Shown: one piece after another, positions 1-8,614 of the stretch
Layout: each line of letters starts with the position of its first letter
Numbering within the stretch: position 1 is the stretch's first letter
Position numbers and translations under genes: made by a program
NCBI RefSeq assembly: GCF_014653945.1
Contig: NZ_BNAU01000004.1
Location: forward strand, 558,001 to 622,000
Length of the DNA: 64,000 nucleotides
Direction of reading: 5' to 3'
Source: Amycolatopsis deserti
GTDB lineage: Bacteria; Actinomycetota; Actinomycetes; Mycobacteriales; Pseudonocardiaceae
Notes under the pieces: model-generated
What the model was told of the DNA's origin: nothing
What the model saw: the letters and a program-made list of their open reading frames with translations, nothing else
The model's database searches: none

Positions 1-569
1 CCCTCGGCCGGGCCGAACAGGTACCGCCCGGCGGAGTCGGTGGTCTTCTCGGCCAGCGGCGCGCCACCGCCGTCGCAGCCGAGGAGCTGGACCCGCACGC
101 CGGGCAGCGGGGGCTCGTCGCCGTCCTGGATGCCGTCGCCGTCGGTGTCGAACCACGTCCGGTCGCCCAGCTGGACCGGCCCGTCCAGGCCGCCGACGCC
201 CATCGTCAGCGTGACGGCCTTGCCGCCGCCGACGTCGACGAACTCGGTCAGGCTGGCCCGGCTCTGGTCCTCGACCGCGGGCTTGACGTCGGGCATCGAC
301 GCCGGGATGGCGGCGTCCACGCGGTACTTGCCGCCGGACAGCGGCGTGGTGGCGAGCTGGACCGACCCGTCCGGCCCGGTGACGCCGCTGACGCTCGCGC
401 CGCTCGGGTCGGTGGCCACCACGAGGATGCCGCCGACCCCGGTCTCACCCCGCACGACCCGCACGGTGAGCGGGCCGTCGGTGTCGTCCGCGGCCGCCAC
501 GAGCAGGGGCGTGCTCAACCCGAGCACCGCCGCCGCGCACACCAACGCGGCCAGGACATGCCTTGCCAC
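1..569 (-). CDS. Secreted protein with SdrD B-like repeat (partial, 3' end off window)
   Basis: The gene enters from the left edge and only its N-terminal 189 codons are visible. I chose the GTG at 569 because GGGAG lies just upstream and a signal peptide follows directly (a basic MARH start, a hydrophobic stretch to about residue 25, then AAADD). After about 100 residues of beta-rich sequence comes LGDRTWFDTDGDGIQDGDE (about residues 135-153), the calcium-binding signature of SdrD B-like domains, continuing into LPGVRVQLLGCD. Such domains form rigid stalks in secreted or surface proteins. Whether a wall anchor follows cannot be seen. Confidence 0.75.
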   Translation of the reverse strand, partial: MARHVLAALVCAAAVLGLSTPLLVAAADDTDGPLTVRVVRGETGVGGILVVATDPSGASVSGVTGPDGSVQLATTPLSGGKYRVDAAIPASMPDVKPAVEDQSRASLTEFVDVGGGKAVTLTMGVGGLDGPVQLGDRTWFDTDGDGIQDGDEPPLPGVRVQLLGCDGGGAPLAEKTTDSAGRYLFGPAE

Positions 570-696
570 CGCGAGCTCCCCGACTTCTCCCTGCCATCAA
601 CTGCGCCCACCCTAGAAGCGCGTTCACGTCAGGCCAGGGAGAAGTCGGCTCCCCATCGGGTGATTTCGGGGAGGTCAGAGCAACGCTGCGTGTCCG

Positions 697-1764
697 TCAG
701 CCGAACTCGGGGGCCAGCTGCTCGGCGATCTCGTAGGTGTTCAGGGCCGCGCCCTTGCGCAGGTTGTCGCCGCACACGAAGAAGTCGAGCGTGTTCGGGA
801 AGTCCAGCGCCTGGCGCACCCGTCCGACGTACGTCGGGTCGCCGCCGACCACCTCAGCGGGGCTCGGGAACTTGCCGTTCTCCGGGTCGTCGACCAGCAC
901 GATCGACGGCTGGGCCTCGAACACCTTGTGCGCCGCCTCGACAGTGACCTCACGCGCGAAGGTGGCGTGCACCGCGAGCGAGTGCGTGGTGACCACCGGG
1001 ACGCGCACGCAGGTCGCGGACACCTTCAGGTCCGGGATGCCGAGGATCTTGCGCGACTCGTTGCGGACCTTCAGCTCTTCGGAGAACCAGCCGTCGCCCT
1101 TGTAGGAACCGGCGGCGGGAACGACGTTCAACGCCAGCGGCGTGCCGGCGAACGGGCTGTCCGACAGCGGCAGGCCGGCCGACTCCAGCTCGGCCCGCAC
1201 GTCCCCGGCGGCCGAGCCGAGGCCCTTGCCGGACACCGCGGCCAGCTCCGCCTGCAGCCGGTCGATGCCGGGCTGGCCGGCCCCGGAAGCCGCCTGGTAG
1301 GAGGCGACGACCAGCTCGGTCAGGCCGAACTCGCGGTGCAGCGCGCCCAGCGCCGCCATCATCGACAGCGTCGTGCAGTTCGGGTTGGCGATGATGCCGC
1401 GCGGCCGCTCCCGCACCTTGTCGGAGTTGACCTCGGGCACCACCAGGGGCACCTCGTCGTCCATCCGGAACGCGCCGGAGTTGTCGACCGCGATCGCGCC
1501 GCGCTCGGCCGCGATCGGCGCCCACTCGGCGGACACCTCGTCCGGCACGTCGAACATCGCGACGTCCACGCCGTCGAAGGCCTCCGGGGAAAGTGCGATG
1601 ACCGTCAGTTCCTCGCCCCGCACGGTGATCTTCTTGCCCGCCGACCGCGGCGAGGCGATCAGCCGGATCTCACCCCACGGCACGCTCGGGCGCCCGTTGA
1701 TGATGTCGATCATGACGGTGCCGACCGCGCCGGTGGCACCGACGAGAGCCAACGTTGGAGCCAT
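697..1764 (-). CDS. asd: Aspartate-semialdehyde dehydrogenase
   Basis: Reduces aspartyl-phosphate to aspartate semialdehyde with NADPH, the branch point to lysine/diaminopimelate, threonine and methionine. The N-terminus has the nucleotide-binding loop GATGAVG; the catalytic cysteine lies in [10 protein letters not shown]; the C-terminal half has the usual RVPVVTTHS segment. The ORF opens at a GTG at 1776 inside lysC, but the ATG at 1764, one base after the lysC stop, gives the normal family N-terminus ([12 protein letters not shown]), so I use it. It is translationally coupled to lysC, as in mycobacteria and corynebacteria. Confidence 0.95.
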   Translation of the reverse strand: MAPTLALVGATGAVGTVMIDIINGRPSVPWGEIRLIASPRSAGKKITVRGEELTVIALSPEAFDGVDVAMFDVPDEVSAEWAPIAAERGAIAVDNSGAFRMDDEVPLVVPEVNSDKVRERPRGIIANPNCTTLSMMAALGALHREFGLTELVVASYQAASGAGQPGIDRLQAELAAVSGKGLGSAAGDVRAELESAGLPLSDSPFAGTPLALNVVPAAGSYKGDGWFSEELKVRNESRKILGIPDLKVSATCVRVPVVTTHSLAVHATFAREVTVEAAHKVFEAQPSIVLVDDPENGKFPSPAEVVGGDPTYVGRVRQALDFPNTLDFFVCGDNLRKGAALNTYEIAEQLAPEFG

Positions 1765-1765
1765 T

Positions 1766-2281
1766 TCAGCGACCACTCCCTGCGTAAACGACGGCTTCCT
1801 CGTCGCCGCCCAGTTCGAAGGCCTCGTGGATCGCGCGCACCGCGTCGTCCAGCTGCGCGTCGCGGATCAGGACCGAGATCCGGATCTCCGAGGTGTTGAT
1901 GATTTCGATGTTGACGCCGACCTTGGCCAGCGCCTCACAGAAGGTCGCGGTGACGCCGGGGTGCGAGCGCATGCCCGCGCCCACCAGCGACACCTTGCCG
2001 ACCTGGTCGTCGTAGAGCACGGAGTCGAACTCCAGCTCACCCTTCAGCTTCTCCAGCTCCGCGACCGCCTTCGGGCCGTTGGCCTTGGACAGCGTGAAGG
2101 TGATGTCGGTGCGGCCGGCGGTGTTGGAGACGTTCTGCAGCACCATGTCGATGTCGATCTCGGCGTCGGCGATGACCCGGAAGATCCGCCCCGCGGCGCC
2201 GGCGTGGTCCGGCACCCCGGTGACGGTGACCTTGGCCTCCGACCGGTCGTGCGCCACACCGGTGATCAACGCTTGTTCCAC
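1766..2281 (-). other. Internal translation start for aspartate kinase beta subunit
   Basis: A GTG at 2281 lies in frame inside lysC, preceded by GAGGAG at ideal spacing (GAGGAGATCCCC then GTG). It would give a 171-residue protein beginning [12 protein letters not shown] that consists of the two ACT domains. Corynebacterium and Bacillus are known to make a separate regulatory beta subunit from exactly this internal position, so an alpha2-beta2 enzyme is likely here. The Shine-Dalgarno sequence is visible; the product is inferred. Confidence 0.65.
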
Positions 2282-3028
2282 GGGGATCTCCTCAATCGAA
2301 CCGGCCACGGTGGTGCCCGGCTTGTCGCTGTAGGACGAACGGACCCGGATCGGCACGCCGTAGCGGCGGGCGTACTCGACCGAGCGCAGGTGCAGGATCT
2401 TCGAACCGCTCGCGGCGAGTTCGAGCATCTCCTCGTACGGGATGGTGTCGAGCTTGCGTGCGTTGGGCACGATCCGCGGGTCGGCGGTGTACACGCCGTC
2501 CACATCGGAGTAGATCTCGCACGCGTCCGCGTTGAGCGCCGCGGCCAGCGCCACCGCGGTGGTGTCCGAACCGCCGCGGCCGAGCGTGGTGATGTCCTTG
2601 GTGTCCTGCGCGACGCCCTGGAACCCGGCGACCAGCGCGATGTAACCCTGGTCGAGCGCCTCGGTGACCCGGCTGGGCGTCACGTCGATGATGCGCGCGT
2701 TGCCGTGCACGCCCGTCGTGACCACGCCCGCCTGGGACCCGGTGAACGACCACGCTTCGAAACCGTGTGCCGAAATCGCCATCGCGACAAGCGCGTTGGA
2801 AATGCGCTCCCCAGCGGTGAGCAGCATGTCCATCTCTCGTTCGGGCGGCACCGGGTTGACCTGCTGGGCCAGGTCGAGCAACTCGTCGGTGGTGTCACCC
2901 ATGGCGGAGCAGACGACGACCACGTCGTTGCCCGCCTTCTTGGTGGCCACGATCCGTTCGGCCACGCGCTTGATGCGATCAGCGCTCTCCAGCGACGAAC
3001 CGCCGTATTTCTGGACCACGAGCGCCAC
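1766..3028 (-). CDS. lysC: Aspartate kinase, alpha subunit
   Basis: Catalyses ATP-dependent phosphorylation of aspartate, the first step of the aspartate-family pathway. The protein is 420 aa, the normal actinobacterial length, starting at a GTG with the hallmark KYGGSS at residues 7-12. [12 protein letters not shown] marks the amino-acid kinase domain, and two ACT domains follow in the last 170 residues and should bind the lysine/threonine feedback effectors. The stop is one base before the asd start, so the two are co-transcribed. The 122-bp gap to the divergent PIG-V gene should hold the operon promoter. Confidence 0.96.
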   Translation of the reverse strand: MALVVQKYGGSSLESADRIKRVAERIVATKKAGNDVVVVCSAMGDTTDELLDLAQQVNPVPPEREMDMLLTAGERISNALVAMAISAHGFEAWSFTGSQAGVVTTGVHGNARIIDVTPSRVTEALDQGYIALVAGFQGVAQDTKDITTLGRGGSDTTAVALAAALNADACEIYSDVDGVYTADPRIVPNARKLDTIPYEEMLELAASGSKILHLRSVEYARRYGVPIRVRSSYSDKPGTTVAGSIEEIPVEQALITGVAHDRSEAKVTVTGVPDHAGAAGRIFRVIADAEIDIDMVLQNVSNTAGRTDITFTLSKANGPKAVAELEKLKGELEFDSVLYDDQVGKVSLVGAGMRSHPGVTATFCEALAKVGVNIEIINTSEIRISVLIRDAQLDDAVRAIHEAFELGGDEEAVVYAGSGR

Positions 3029-3150
3029 TTGTCTGCCGACCTCCTATTTCGCACCTTTCGGAGCAGCCTACCGGGGCTTACGGCCCTGGCCACCCCGTTA
3101 TGTGGCTCCGGCCACTGCCTCGGCGGGAGTTCGTGGGAAAATGACCAACC

Positions 3151-4353
3151 GTGCAGGCGAGCAGCCAAACCGTTCGAGAACCGGACCAAGCGGCCCCTGG
3201 CCTGCTGCTGGACCTGGAAGAACGGATCTGGAGACGCCGGGCGCTCCTGCTGCCCGCCGCCGTCTACCTCGGTGTCCGGGCTCTCGGTGTTGTGGTGCTC
3301 ACGGTCTTCGCCGCGCTGCACGACACGAGCCTGCTGTCTAGGATCGCCGCCTGGGACGGGCAGTGGTACCTGAAGATCGCCGCGTCCGGCTACGAACTCG
3401 GGCCGGTTCCGGACGCGCTCGGCCACCCGAATCCGCACACGCCGCGGGCCTTCTTCCCGGCGTACCCGTTCCTGATCCGGCTGCTGGCGCCCGCGTTCGG
3501 GTTCACCACGGCGGCGCTGGTCGTGTCGCTGGCCGCGGGGCTCGTCGCCGCCTACGGCCTGGCGCGGCTCGGCCGTCTCGTGCGCGGCGGTTCGCGGCGG
3601 GCCGGGTACGTCCTGGTCGCCCTGTTCGCGGCGACGCCGATGAGCGTCGTGCTGACCATGGCCTACACGGAGGCGCTGTTCTGCGCGCTGGCCGTGTGGA
3701 CGCTGGTTGCGGTGCTGGAGCGGCGGTGGGAGTTCGCCGGGGTGTGCTGCCTGGTGGCCGGGCTGGTGCGGTCGACGGCGCTGGCGCTGGTCGTCGCGGT
3801 GGTCGTGGCGGCGTTGTTCGCGTTGGCGCGCCGGGAGGGCGGCGGCCGTCCGCTCGCCGCGCTGGCGGTGGCGCCGGTGGGGTTGTTCGGTTACCTGTGG
3901 TGGACCGGTATGCGGGTGCGGCCGGAGTCCGGGTTCGAGGCGCAGCTGAGCACGTGGTCCGACCTGGAGTGGCAGGGGTGGCGGACCCGGTTCGACGGCG
4001 GGGTGTCGACCATCCGGTTCGTGGCCGAGGTGCTGACGGGCAGCGACTCGGCGATGAGCGTGCTGACGGTGGCGGTGATCCTGGGCGCGCTGGCCGGCTT
4101 GGCGTTGCTCGCGCGGCGCGAGACGGTGCTGGCGGTGTACGCGGCCGGGGTGATGGTGATGTGCCTCGGGTCGAGCAGCCTGATGCACGCCAAGCCGCGG
4201 TTGTTGTTGCCGGCGTTCACGCTGCTGGTCCCGGTGGCGATCGCGCTGGCCAAACGCCGGACGAACACGGTGTGGTGGGTGTGCTCGGGCGTCGCGCTCG
4301 CCAGCGCCTGGTTCGGCGCGTTCGCGCTGACGGTTTGGCAGTATGCGATTTGA
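3151..4353 (+). CDS. PIG-V-family integral membrane mannosyltransferase
   Basis: A 400-residue polytopic membrane protein. WDGQWY (residues 68-73) in the first extracytoplasmic loop and FFPAYPFLIR (101-110) are the signatures of bacterial relatives of eukaryotic GPI mannosyltransferase 2 (PIG-V), which use polyprenol-phosphate-linked mannose as donor. About ten hydrophobic segments follow. The acceptor in actinobacteria is uncertain (lipoglycan or glycoprotein). The GTG at 3151 is followed by a short cytoplasmic N-terminus. Its last five codons lie inside the left copy of a 23-bp direct repeat. Confidence 0.85.
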   Translation: MQASSQTVREPDQAAPGLLLDLEERIWRRRALLLPAAVYLGVRALGVVVLTVFAALHDTSLLSRIAAWDGQWYLKIAASGYELGPVPDALGHPNPHTPRAFFPAYPFLIRLLAPAFGFTTAALVVSLAAGLVAAYGLARLGRLVRGGSRRAGYVLVALFAATPMSVVLTMAYTEALFCALAVWTLVAVLERRWEFAGVCCLVAGLVRSTALALVVAVVVAALFALARREGGGRPLAALAVAPVGLFGYLWWTGMRVRPESGFEAQLSTWSDLEWQGWRTRFDGGVSTIRFVAEVLTGSDSAMSVLTVAVILGALAGLALLARRETVLAVYAAGVMVMCLGSSSLMHAKPRLLLPAFTLLVPVAIALAKRRTNTVWWVCSGVALASAWFGAFALTVWQYAI

Positions 4354-4358
4354 TGCGC
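4336..4358. repeat. 23-bp direct repeat, left copy
   Basis: The 23 bases beginning TGGCAGTATGCGATT are identical to positions 4721-4743, 385 bp away. This copy contains the last codons and stop of the PIG-V gene. Together the copies bracket one small gene. Confidence 0.9.
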
Positions 4359-4381
4359 GACGACGCATCGAGGAGGGGACC

Positions 4382-4708
4382 ATGACGGAGCCGGGCGACG
4401 CTGACAGTTACGTCAGCATCGTCGAACCGGAGATGGACAACGGCCGGGCCGTGCTCCGGTTCGTCACGACGTCCGCGCGGGACGCGGCCGCGATAGTGGC
4501 GTACTGGTGCAAGATCGGTTACGTCTACACGGCCGATTTCGCCGACGAGTCCGTGATCATCAATTTCGGACGGGTCACGCGTGCCCACACCCACCAGGGC
4601 AGCCGGTTCCGGGGCGTTGGACTACCCACGGCCGCGTGGTCGGTCAAACCCTCCGCCGCCGACATCGCGAGGGCTCGCGCGGCGCTGGCCCGCCAGGGTG
4701 AACTCTGA
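4382..4708 (+). CDS. Small hypothetical protein between direct repeats
   Basis: A 108-residue soluble protein that I do not recognise. The ATG at 4382 is chosen over an upstream in-frame ATG at 4343 because GAGGAGGGG sits just before it. It starts MTEPGDADSYVSIVEPEMD, has a central segment with two cysteine/aromatic patches (VAYWCKIGYVYTADF), and ends in an Ala/Arg-rich helix. There is no signal peptide or membrane segment. It sits between two perfect 23-bp repeats, so it may be an inserted cassette. Base composition resembles the neighbours. Confidence 0.7.
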   Translation: MTEPGDADSYVSIVEPEMDNGRAVLRFVTTSARDAAAIVAYWCKIGYVYTADFADESVIINFGRVTRAHTHQGSRFRGVGLPTAAWSVKPSAADIARARAALARQGEL

Positions 4709-4720
4709 CTCCGGCCGCAC

Positions 4721-4743
4721 TGGCAGTATGCGATTTGATGCGC
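4721..4743. repeat. 23-bp direct repeat, right copy
   Basis: Identical to 4336-4358. In this copy the segment reads ...ATTTGATGCGC and supplies the ATG of the nitroreductase gene at 4738. If the DNA between the copies is removed in thought, the PIG-V stop TGA and the nitroreductase ATG overlap as TGATG. Confidence 0.9.
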
Positions 4744-5328
4744 AAGCCAGCCGAATCCAGCGTGCCCCTGACCGACGTGATCGCGCAGCGGTGGAGTCCG
4801 CGGGCGCTCGACGAGACGCGCGAGGTCAGCTGGGACCAGCTGCGCGCGTTGCTCGAAGCCGCGCGGTGGGCGCCGTCTTTCGGGAACACCCAGCCGGCTC
4901 GCTTCCTGGCCGGCCGGCGGGGTGACGCGACCTTCCGGCAGATCCTCGGCACGCTCACCGAGCGGAACCAGGCCTGGGCGCACCGCGCGGGCGCCCTGCT
5001 GATCGGGATCATGGTGTCGCGCAACGAAAAGGGCGAAATCCCCTATGCCGAGTACGGGCTCGGGATGGCCGCGCAGAACCTGGTGCTGCAGGCCGTCGCG
5101 GAGGGGCTCGTCGCGCACCAGATGGCCGGGTTCGACGCCGAGGCCGTCCGCGAGCGATTCGCGGTGCCCGACGACGCGATCCCCCGCGTCGCGATCGCCG
5201 TCGGGCACGCCGGGGATCCGGCGGTGCTCGAGGTGGACAAGCTGATCGAGCGCGAACGGGCGCCCCGGAAACGCCTGCCGCTGGGCGAATTCGCCTACAC
5301 CGGCGAGTGGGGCACGCCCGCGTTCTAG
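4738..5328 (+). CDS. Nitroreductase family protein
   Basis: A 196-residue FMN-dependent oxidoreductase of the nitroreductase superfamily. QRWSPRALDE near residue 20 is the N-terminal FMN-phosphate-binding signature (RRSxR type), followed by ARWAPSFGNTQPARF and the C-terminal GLGMAAQNLVLQAVAEGL helix. Substrate is unknown; relatives reduce quinones or nitro compounds with NAD(P)H. ATG 4738 is chosen over a TTG at 4735. The stop overlaps the stop of the convergent regulator gene by four bases. Confidence 0.88.
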   Translation: MRKPAESSVPLTDVIAQRWSPRALDETREVSWDQLRALLEAARWAPSFGNTQPARFLAGRRGDATFRQILGTLTERNQAWAHRAGALLIGIMVSRNEKGEIPYAEYGLGMAAQNLVLQAVAEGLVAHQMAGFDAEAVRERFAVPDDAIPRVAIAVGHAGDPAVLEVDKLIERERAPRKRLPLGEFAYTGEWGTPAF

Positions 5329-8300
5329 GCCGGGTGCGACCGGAGCTGAGCCAGCGGCGACGAGTGCGGCGCGATGCCCATCTCCTTCATCCGCGTGCGG
5401 TAGATCCGGTCGTACCGGCGGGCCTCGCCGAGACGTCCGGCGTCGCGCAGCGTGGCGATCAGCATCAGGTACGCCTCCTCGTCGTAGACGTCCTTCGCCA
5501 GCAGCCGCAGCGTGTAGCGCACCGCTCCATCGACGTCCCCCGCCTGCCGCAACCGGGAGGCGAGCGCGCGAAGCACCGCGAAGTGCGTCGCGCGGACCTC
5601 CTCCGCCAGCAGCGGAGCCCACTCCTGGTACGGCTCGTCCTCCAGGACCTCCCCGGTGCACGCGGCCGCGGCCGCGGTCAGCCGGGCCGTCGCGTCGGCC
5701 TGCCCGGTGCGGTGCGCCCGCAGCGCCGCCTCGGCGGCGGCGAGGAACTCCTCCAGGTCGACCCGCACCCGCGACCGGTCGAGCCACACCGCGTTGCCGT
5801 CGCTCGCCAGCGGGCCGCCGGCCGACTGGCCCTGCCGCAGCACGTCCCGGACCAGGGACAGCAGGACCGACAACCGGTTGCCGGCCTTGACCGGGTCGGC
5901 TGACGGCCACAGCAGCTCCATCAGCTGTTCGCGCGGTACCGGACGGCGACGGGTGACGAGGATCTTCAGCAGATCCCGAGCCTTGCGCGACTGCCAGGCC
6001 GTCTTCGGCACCGGCGTGCCGTCCACCACCACCTGGAAGGCGCCGAGCGCACGGATGAACACCGCGGGGCCGGACGGGCGTGAAGCCGCCAGCGGTCCCG
6101 CCGCCCGGCGGCCCCCGATGTCGACGCCCGCCTGCCGCAGGGTCTCCTCGGCCAGGCACACGTCGGCCTCCGGCACCGGGGCCCCGATGCGTGCCGCCAC
6201 CACCCGCGTCACCGCCTCCTCCAGGCGGCACCCGTGCTCGTGCCAGAGGTCCACCGCCTCGTCGAGCAGGTCCGCCCTGGCGGCCGGGTCCGGCGACGAC
6301 AACACGCCGAGCGTGATCGCCTCGGCGAGGCCGGGGCCGTCCCGCCGGAGCCGCGCGGCCTTCGCCGCCCGCGCCGCGTCGGCGGCGGCCCGGTCCCGGT
6401 CCTGGGCCAGCAGCGCGACCCAGCCGCTGGTGAGGCGCCCCGGGATCTCCAACAGCCCCTCGCCAAACGCGAGCGCGCGGTCCGCCAGCGTGCGGGCCGT
6501 GGCGAGGTCGTCGGCGGCCCGGACGCGGGCCAGCCCGATCAGCGCGTGCCCGAGGGCGAACAGGTCGTGGTGCGGTTGCGCCACCGCGAGCGCTTCCTCG
6601 TAGTCCGCGGTTGCGCGGACCAGCTGTCCGCGCGTGCGGTGCAGGTCGCCGAGCACGCACAGCGGCCAGGCCAGGAACCGGGATCCGAGGCGCTGGAAGG
6701 TGTCCACGGCCGTGTGGAGGTCGGCCGCCGCCTCGTCCAGTGCGCCGAGCATGAGGTGCGCCCGCGCGCGGACGGTGTGGGCGTGCCCGGTGAGGAACGG
6801 GCACCCGCACTGCTCGCTCGTGCGGAGCGCGAGCTTGGCCTCGGCGAGCGCCTGCCGCGGTGACCCCATGTCGCACGCGTGGAAGGCGTGGCAGACCCGG
6901 ATCCAGCCGACCTGCAGGAGGTCGCCGAGCGCCTGCGCGCTGTGCAACGCGTTGAGGCACTGCACGTCGGCTTCGCGCCGGTCCGGCTCGGCGGCCGCGA
7001 GCATCGCCAGCACCTGGTGGATCGCCGCCCGCGCGCCCGGGGTGCCCGACCGTGTGGCGGCGGCTTCCGCGCGCGCCATCGCCTGCCGCGCCCGGCCGGT
7101 CTCGCCGACCATCCGGCACGTCGTCGCCAGCAGCGCCAGTGCCCTGGCCTCGTCCTCGGTGTCCTCCTCGCCCAGCCGGGTGCGGCCCAGCACGTCCAGC
7201 GTGTTGCCGAACTCGCCCTGGGTGAAGGCGAGCATGCCGATGCGCCAGCCGAGCGCGGCGTCGGGCTCCTCGTGGAACCGGCTCGCGCGGCGGAAGCTCT
7301 CCATGGCCGCCGCCCAGTGGCCCGCCGTCCGTTGCGCCTCACCGAGGACCTGGTGGATGCGGGGATCGTCGAGGAACTCGGTGGGCAGCCCGGCGGCCTC
7401 CAGAACCGCGTCGCCGTGGCCGCTCATCACCAGGGCGTCGCCGTGCTCGACCAGCAACGCGGCGCAGGCGGAGTGCGCGCCCGCCGACGCGAGGTGCCGC
7501 AGCGCGTCGGCCGGCGCCCCCTGGCTGAGGTAGCGCCGCCCGGCTTCGAGGTGCAGCTCGACCCGTTCGCGGGTGGACAGCACGGCCTCGTGGGAGAAGT
7601 AGTGCGCCAGGGGACGGATCAGCGACCAGCGGAGCACATCGCCCGCGGTGCGCGTGACCAGGCCCCGGCGGGTCAGTTCGGTCAGCAGCCGTTCCTGCTC
7701 CGGCCCCGGAGCGCTGATCTCCCCGAGCACGGCGAGCCGGCGCAGTGCCGCGCGGGCGGCCGGCGGCTCCTGGCCGAGCACCTCCTCGGTGAGGAACCCG
7801 TGGAACCGCTCGCCGGGCGCGGTCAGCCGCCGCAGCACCGCGGCGCGCTGCCCGGGCGCGACGTCCCGCATCATCTCCACGACCGTCCGCACCGCGACCG
7901 GCCAGCCCGCGGTGCACTGGTGGATCATGGCGGCCAGCCCGGGCGGATCGTCGCCCACGGTGGCCTGGACCAGCGCCTCGATCCAGGCCGGGCGGACGGC
8001 CAGGTGCGTCGCGTCGATCTCCGCCACCATCCCGCGGCCGCGGAGCCGGGCGAGCGAGAACGGCAGTTCCGCGCGGGACAACAGCATCACGTGCAACCAT
8101 TCCGGCGCGTTCTGGCAAATCGTTTCGACAACCGCGGCGGAACCGTTTTCCGCACTCAATGCCTGAACGTCGTCGATGATCAGGAACAGCTCCCCGGCGC
8201 CCGATCGGCGCAGCTGTTCCGGGTCCCGGGCGATCGGGCGCAGCAGCCGGTCGTGCTCCCCGGCGCGGGCCCACACCGCGGGCCGCGACTCCGCCCACGC

Positions 8301-8414
8301 CGCCACCGCACTGGTTTTTCCCCAGCCGGCGGCGCCGATCACGACCACCAATCGCCGCGCGGACGCCTCGTCGAGCAGACTGCGCACCCCGCCCGGTCGC
8401 CCCCCTGTCGTCAC
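5325..8414 (-). CDS. Large AAA/STAND ATPase with C-terminal SARP-type winged helix and BTAD
   Basis: About 1029 residues. The N-terminus carries a Walker A (GAAGWGKTS) and Walker B-like LFLIIDDV, as in MalT/LAL ATPases, then a long helical TPR-like region. The last 244 residues hold an OmpR-type winged helix (from LGAFQVVVDG) and a bacterial transcriptional activator domain, the DNA-binding pair of SARP regulators, but at the C-terminus instead of the N-terminus. The GTG at 8414, preceded by AGGGAGGA, is preferred over GTG 8483. It lies last in the lanthipeptide locus, where RamR/AmfR (a LuxR-type response regulator) normally sits, so it is the probable pathway activator. Confidence 0.85.
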   Translation of the reverse strand: MTTGGRPGGVRSLLDEASARRLVVVIGAAGWGKTSAVAAWAESRPAVWARAGEHDRLLRPIARDPEQLRRSGAGELFLIIDDVQALSAENGSAAVVETICQNAPEWLHVMLLSRAELPFSLARLRGRGMVAEIDATHLAVRPAWIEALVQATVGDDPPGLAAMIHQCTAGWPVAVRTVVEMMRDVAPGQRAAVLRRLTAPGERFHGFLTEEVLGQEPPAARAALRRLAVLGEISAPGPEQERLLTELTRRGLVTRTAGDVLRWSLIRPLAHYFSHEAVLSTRERVELHLEAGRRYLSQGAPADALRHLASAGAHSACAALLVEHGDALVMSGHGDAVLEAAGLPTEFLDDPRIHQVLGEAQRTAGHWAAAMESFRRASRFHEEPDAALGWRIGMLAFTQGEFGNTLDVLGRTRLGEEDTEDEARALALLATTCRMVGETGRARQAMARAEAAATRSGTPGARAAIHQVLAMLAAAEPDRREADVQCLNALHSAQALGDLLQVGWIRVCHAFHACDMGSPRQALAEAKLALRTSEQCGCPFLTGHAHTVRARAHLMLGALDEAAADLHTAVDTFQRLGSRFLAWPLCVLGDLHRTRGQLVRATADYEEALAVAQPHHDLFALGHALIGLARVRAADDLATARTLADRALAFGEGLLEIPGRLTSGWVALLAQDRDRAAADAARAAKAARLRRDGPGLAEAITLGVLSSPDPAARADLLDEAVDLWHEHGCRLEEAVTRVVAARIGAPVPEADVCLAEETLRQAGVDIGGRRAAGPLAASRPSGPAVFIRALGAFQVVVDGTPVPKTAWQSRKARDLLKILVTRRRPVPREQLMELLWPSADPVKAGNRLSVLLSLVRDVLRQGQSAGGPLASDGNAVWLDRSRVRVDLEEFLAAAEAALRAHRTGQADATARLTAAAAACTGEVLEDEPYQEWAPLLAEEVRATHFAVLRALASRLRQAGDVDGAVRYTLRLLAKDVYDEEAYLMLIATLRDAGRLGEARRYDRIYRTRMKEMGIAPHSSPLAQLRSHPA

Positions 8415-8520
8415 GGCTGGTCCTCCCTCTGCCCGGCCACGAACCACCGCCGAATTCGCCGCGATCACATCCGTGGAATTCACCGGATAATCCGAGATCG
8501 AAAACGAATGGCCCCGGACG

Positions 8521-8550
8521 ATTCTATTCTGCGGCGAGGGCCGGAATCAA
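8521..8550 (-). promoter_or_regulatory. Probable promoter of the SARP-type regulator
   Basis: On the minus strand TTGATT (8545-8550) and TAGAAT (8521-8526) are separated by 18 bp, a good housekeeping-sigma match in an otherwise GC-rich stretch, about 100 bp ahead of the GTG at 8414. This suggests the regulator is transcribed apart from the transporter genes. Confidence 0.5.
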
Positions 8551-8614
8551 ATCGACGAGCGATTTTCCCGCCTGCCGCGCGGGTGGAAATACACTCGCAG
8601 GGCGCGCCCGGTTT

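Noticed and set aside
40-615. Plus-strand 191-codon frame at the left edge
   Set aside because: Ser/Pro/Thr-rich shadow of the minus-strand SdrD-B gene, which has a signal peptide and a domain signature.
4525-7119. Minus-strand 864-codon frame over the nitroreductase and regulator
   Set aside because: Different frame from the regulator; Gly/Arg/Pro-rich with no recognisable domain, and antisense to the nitroreductase.
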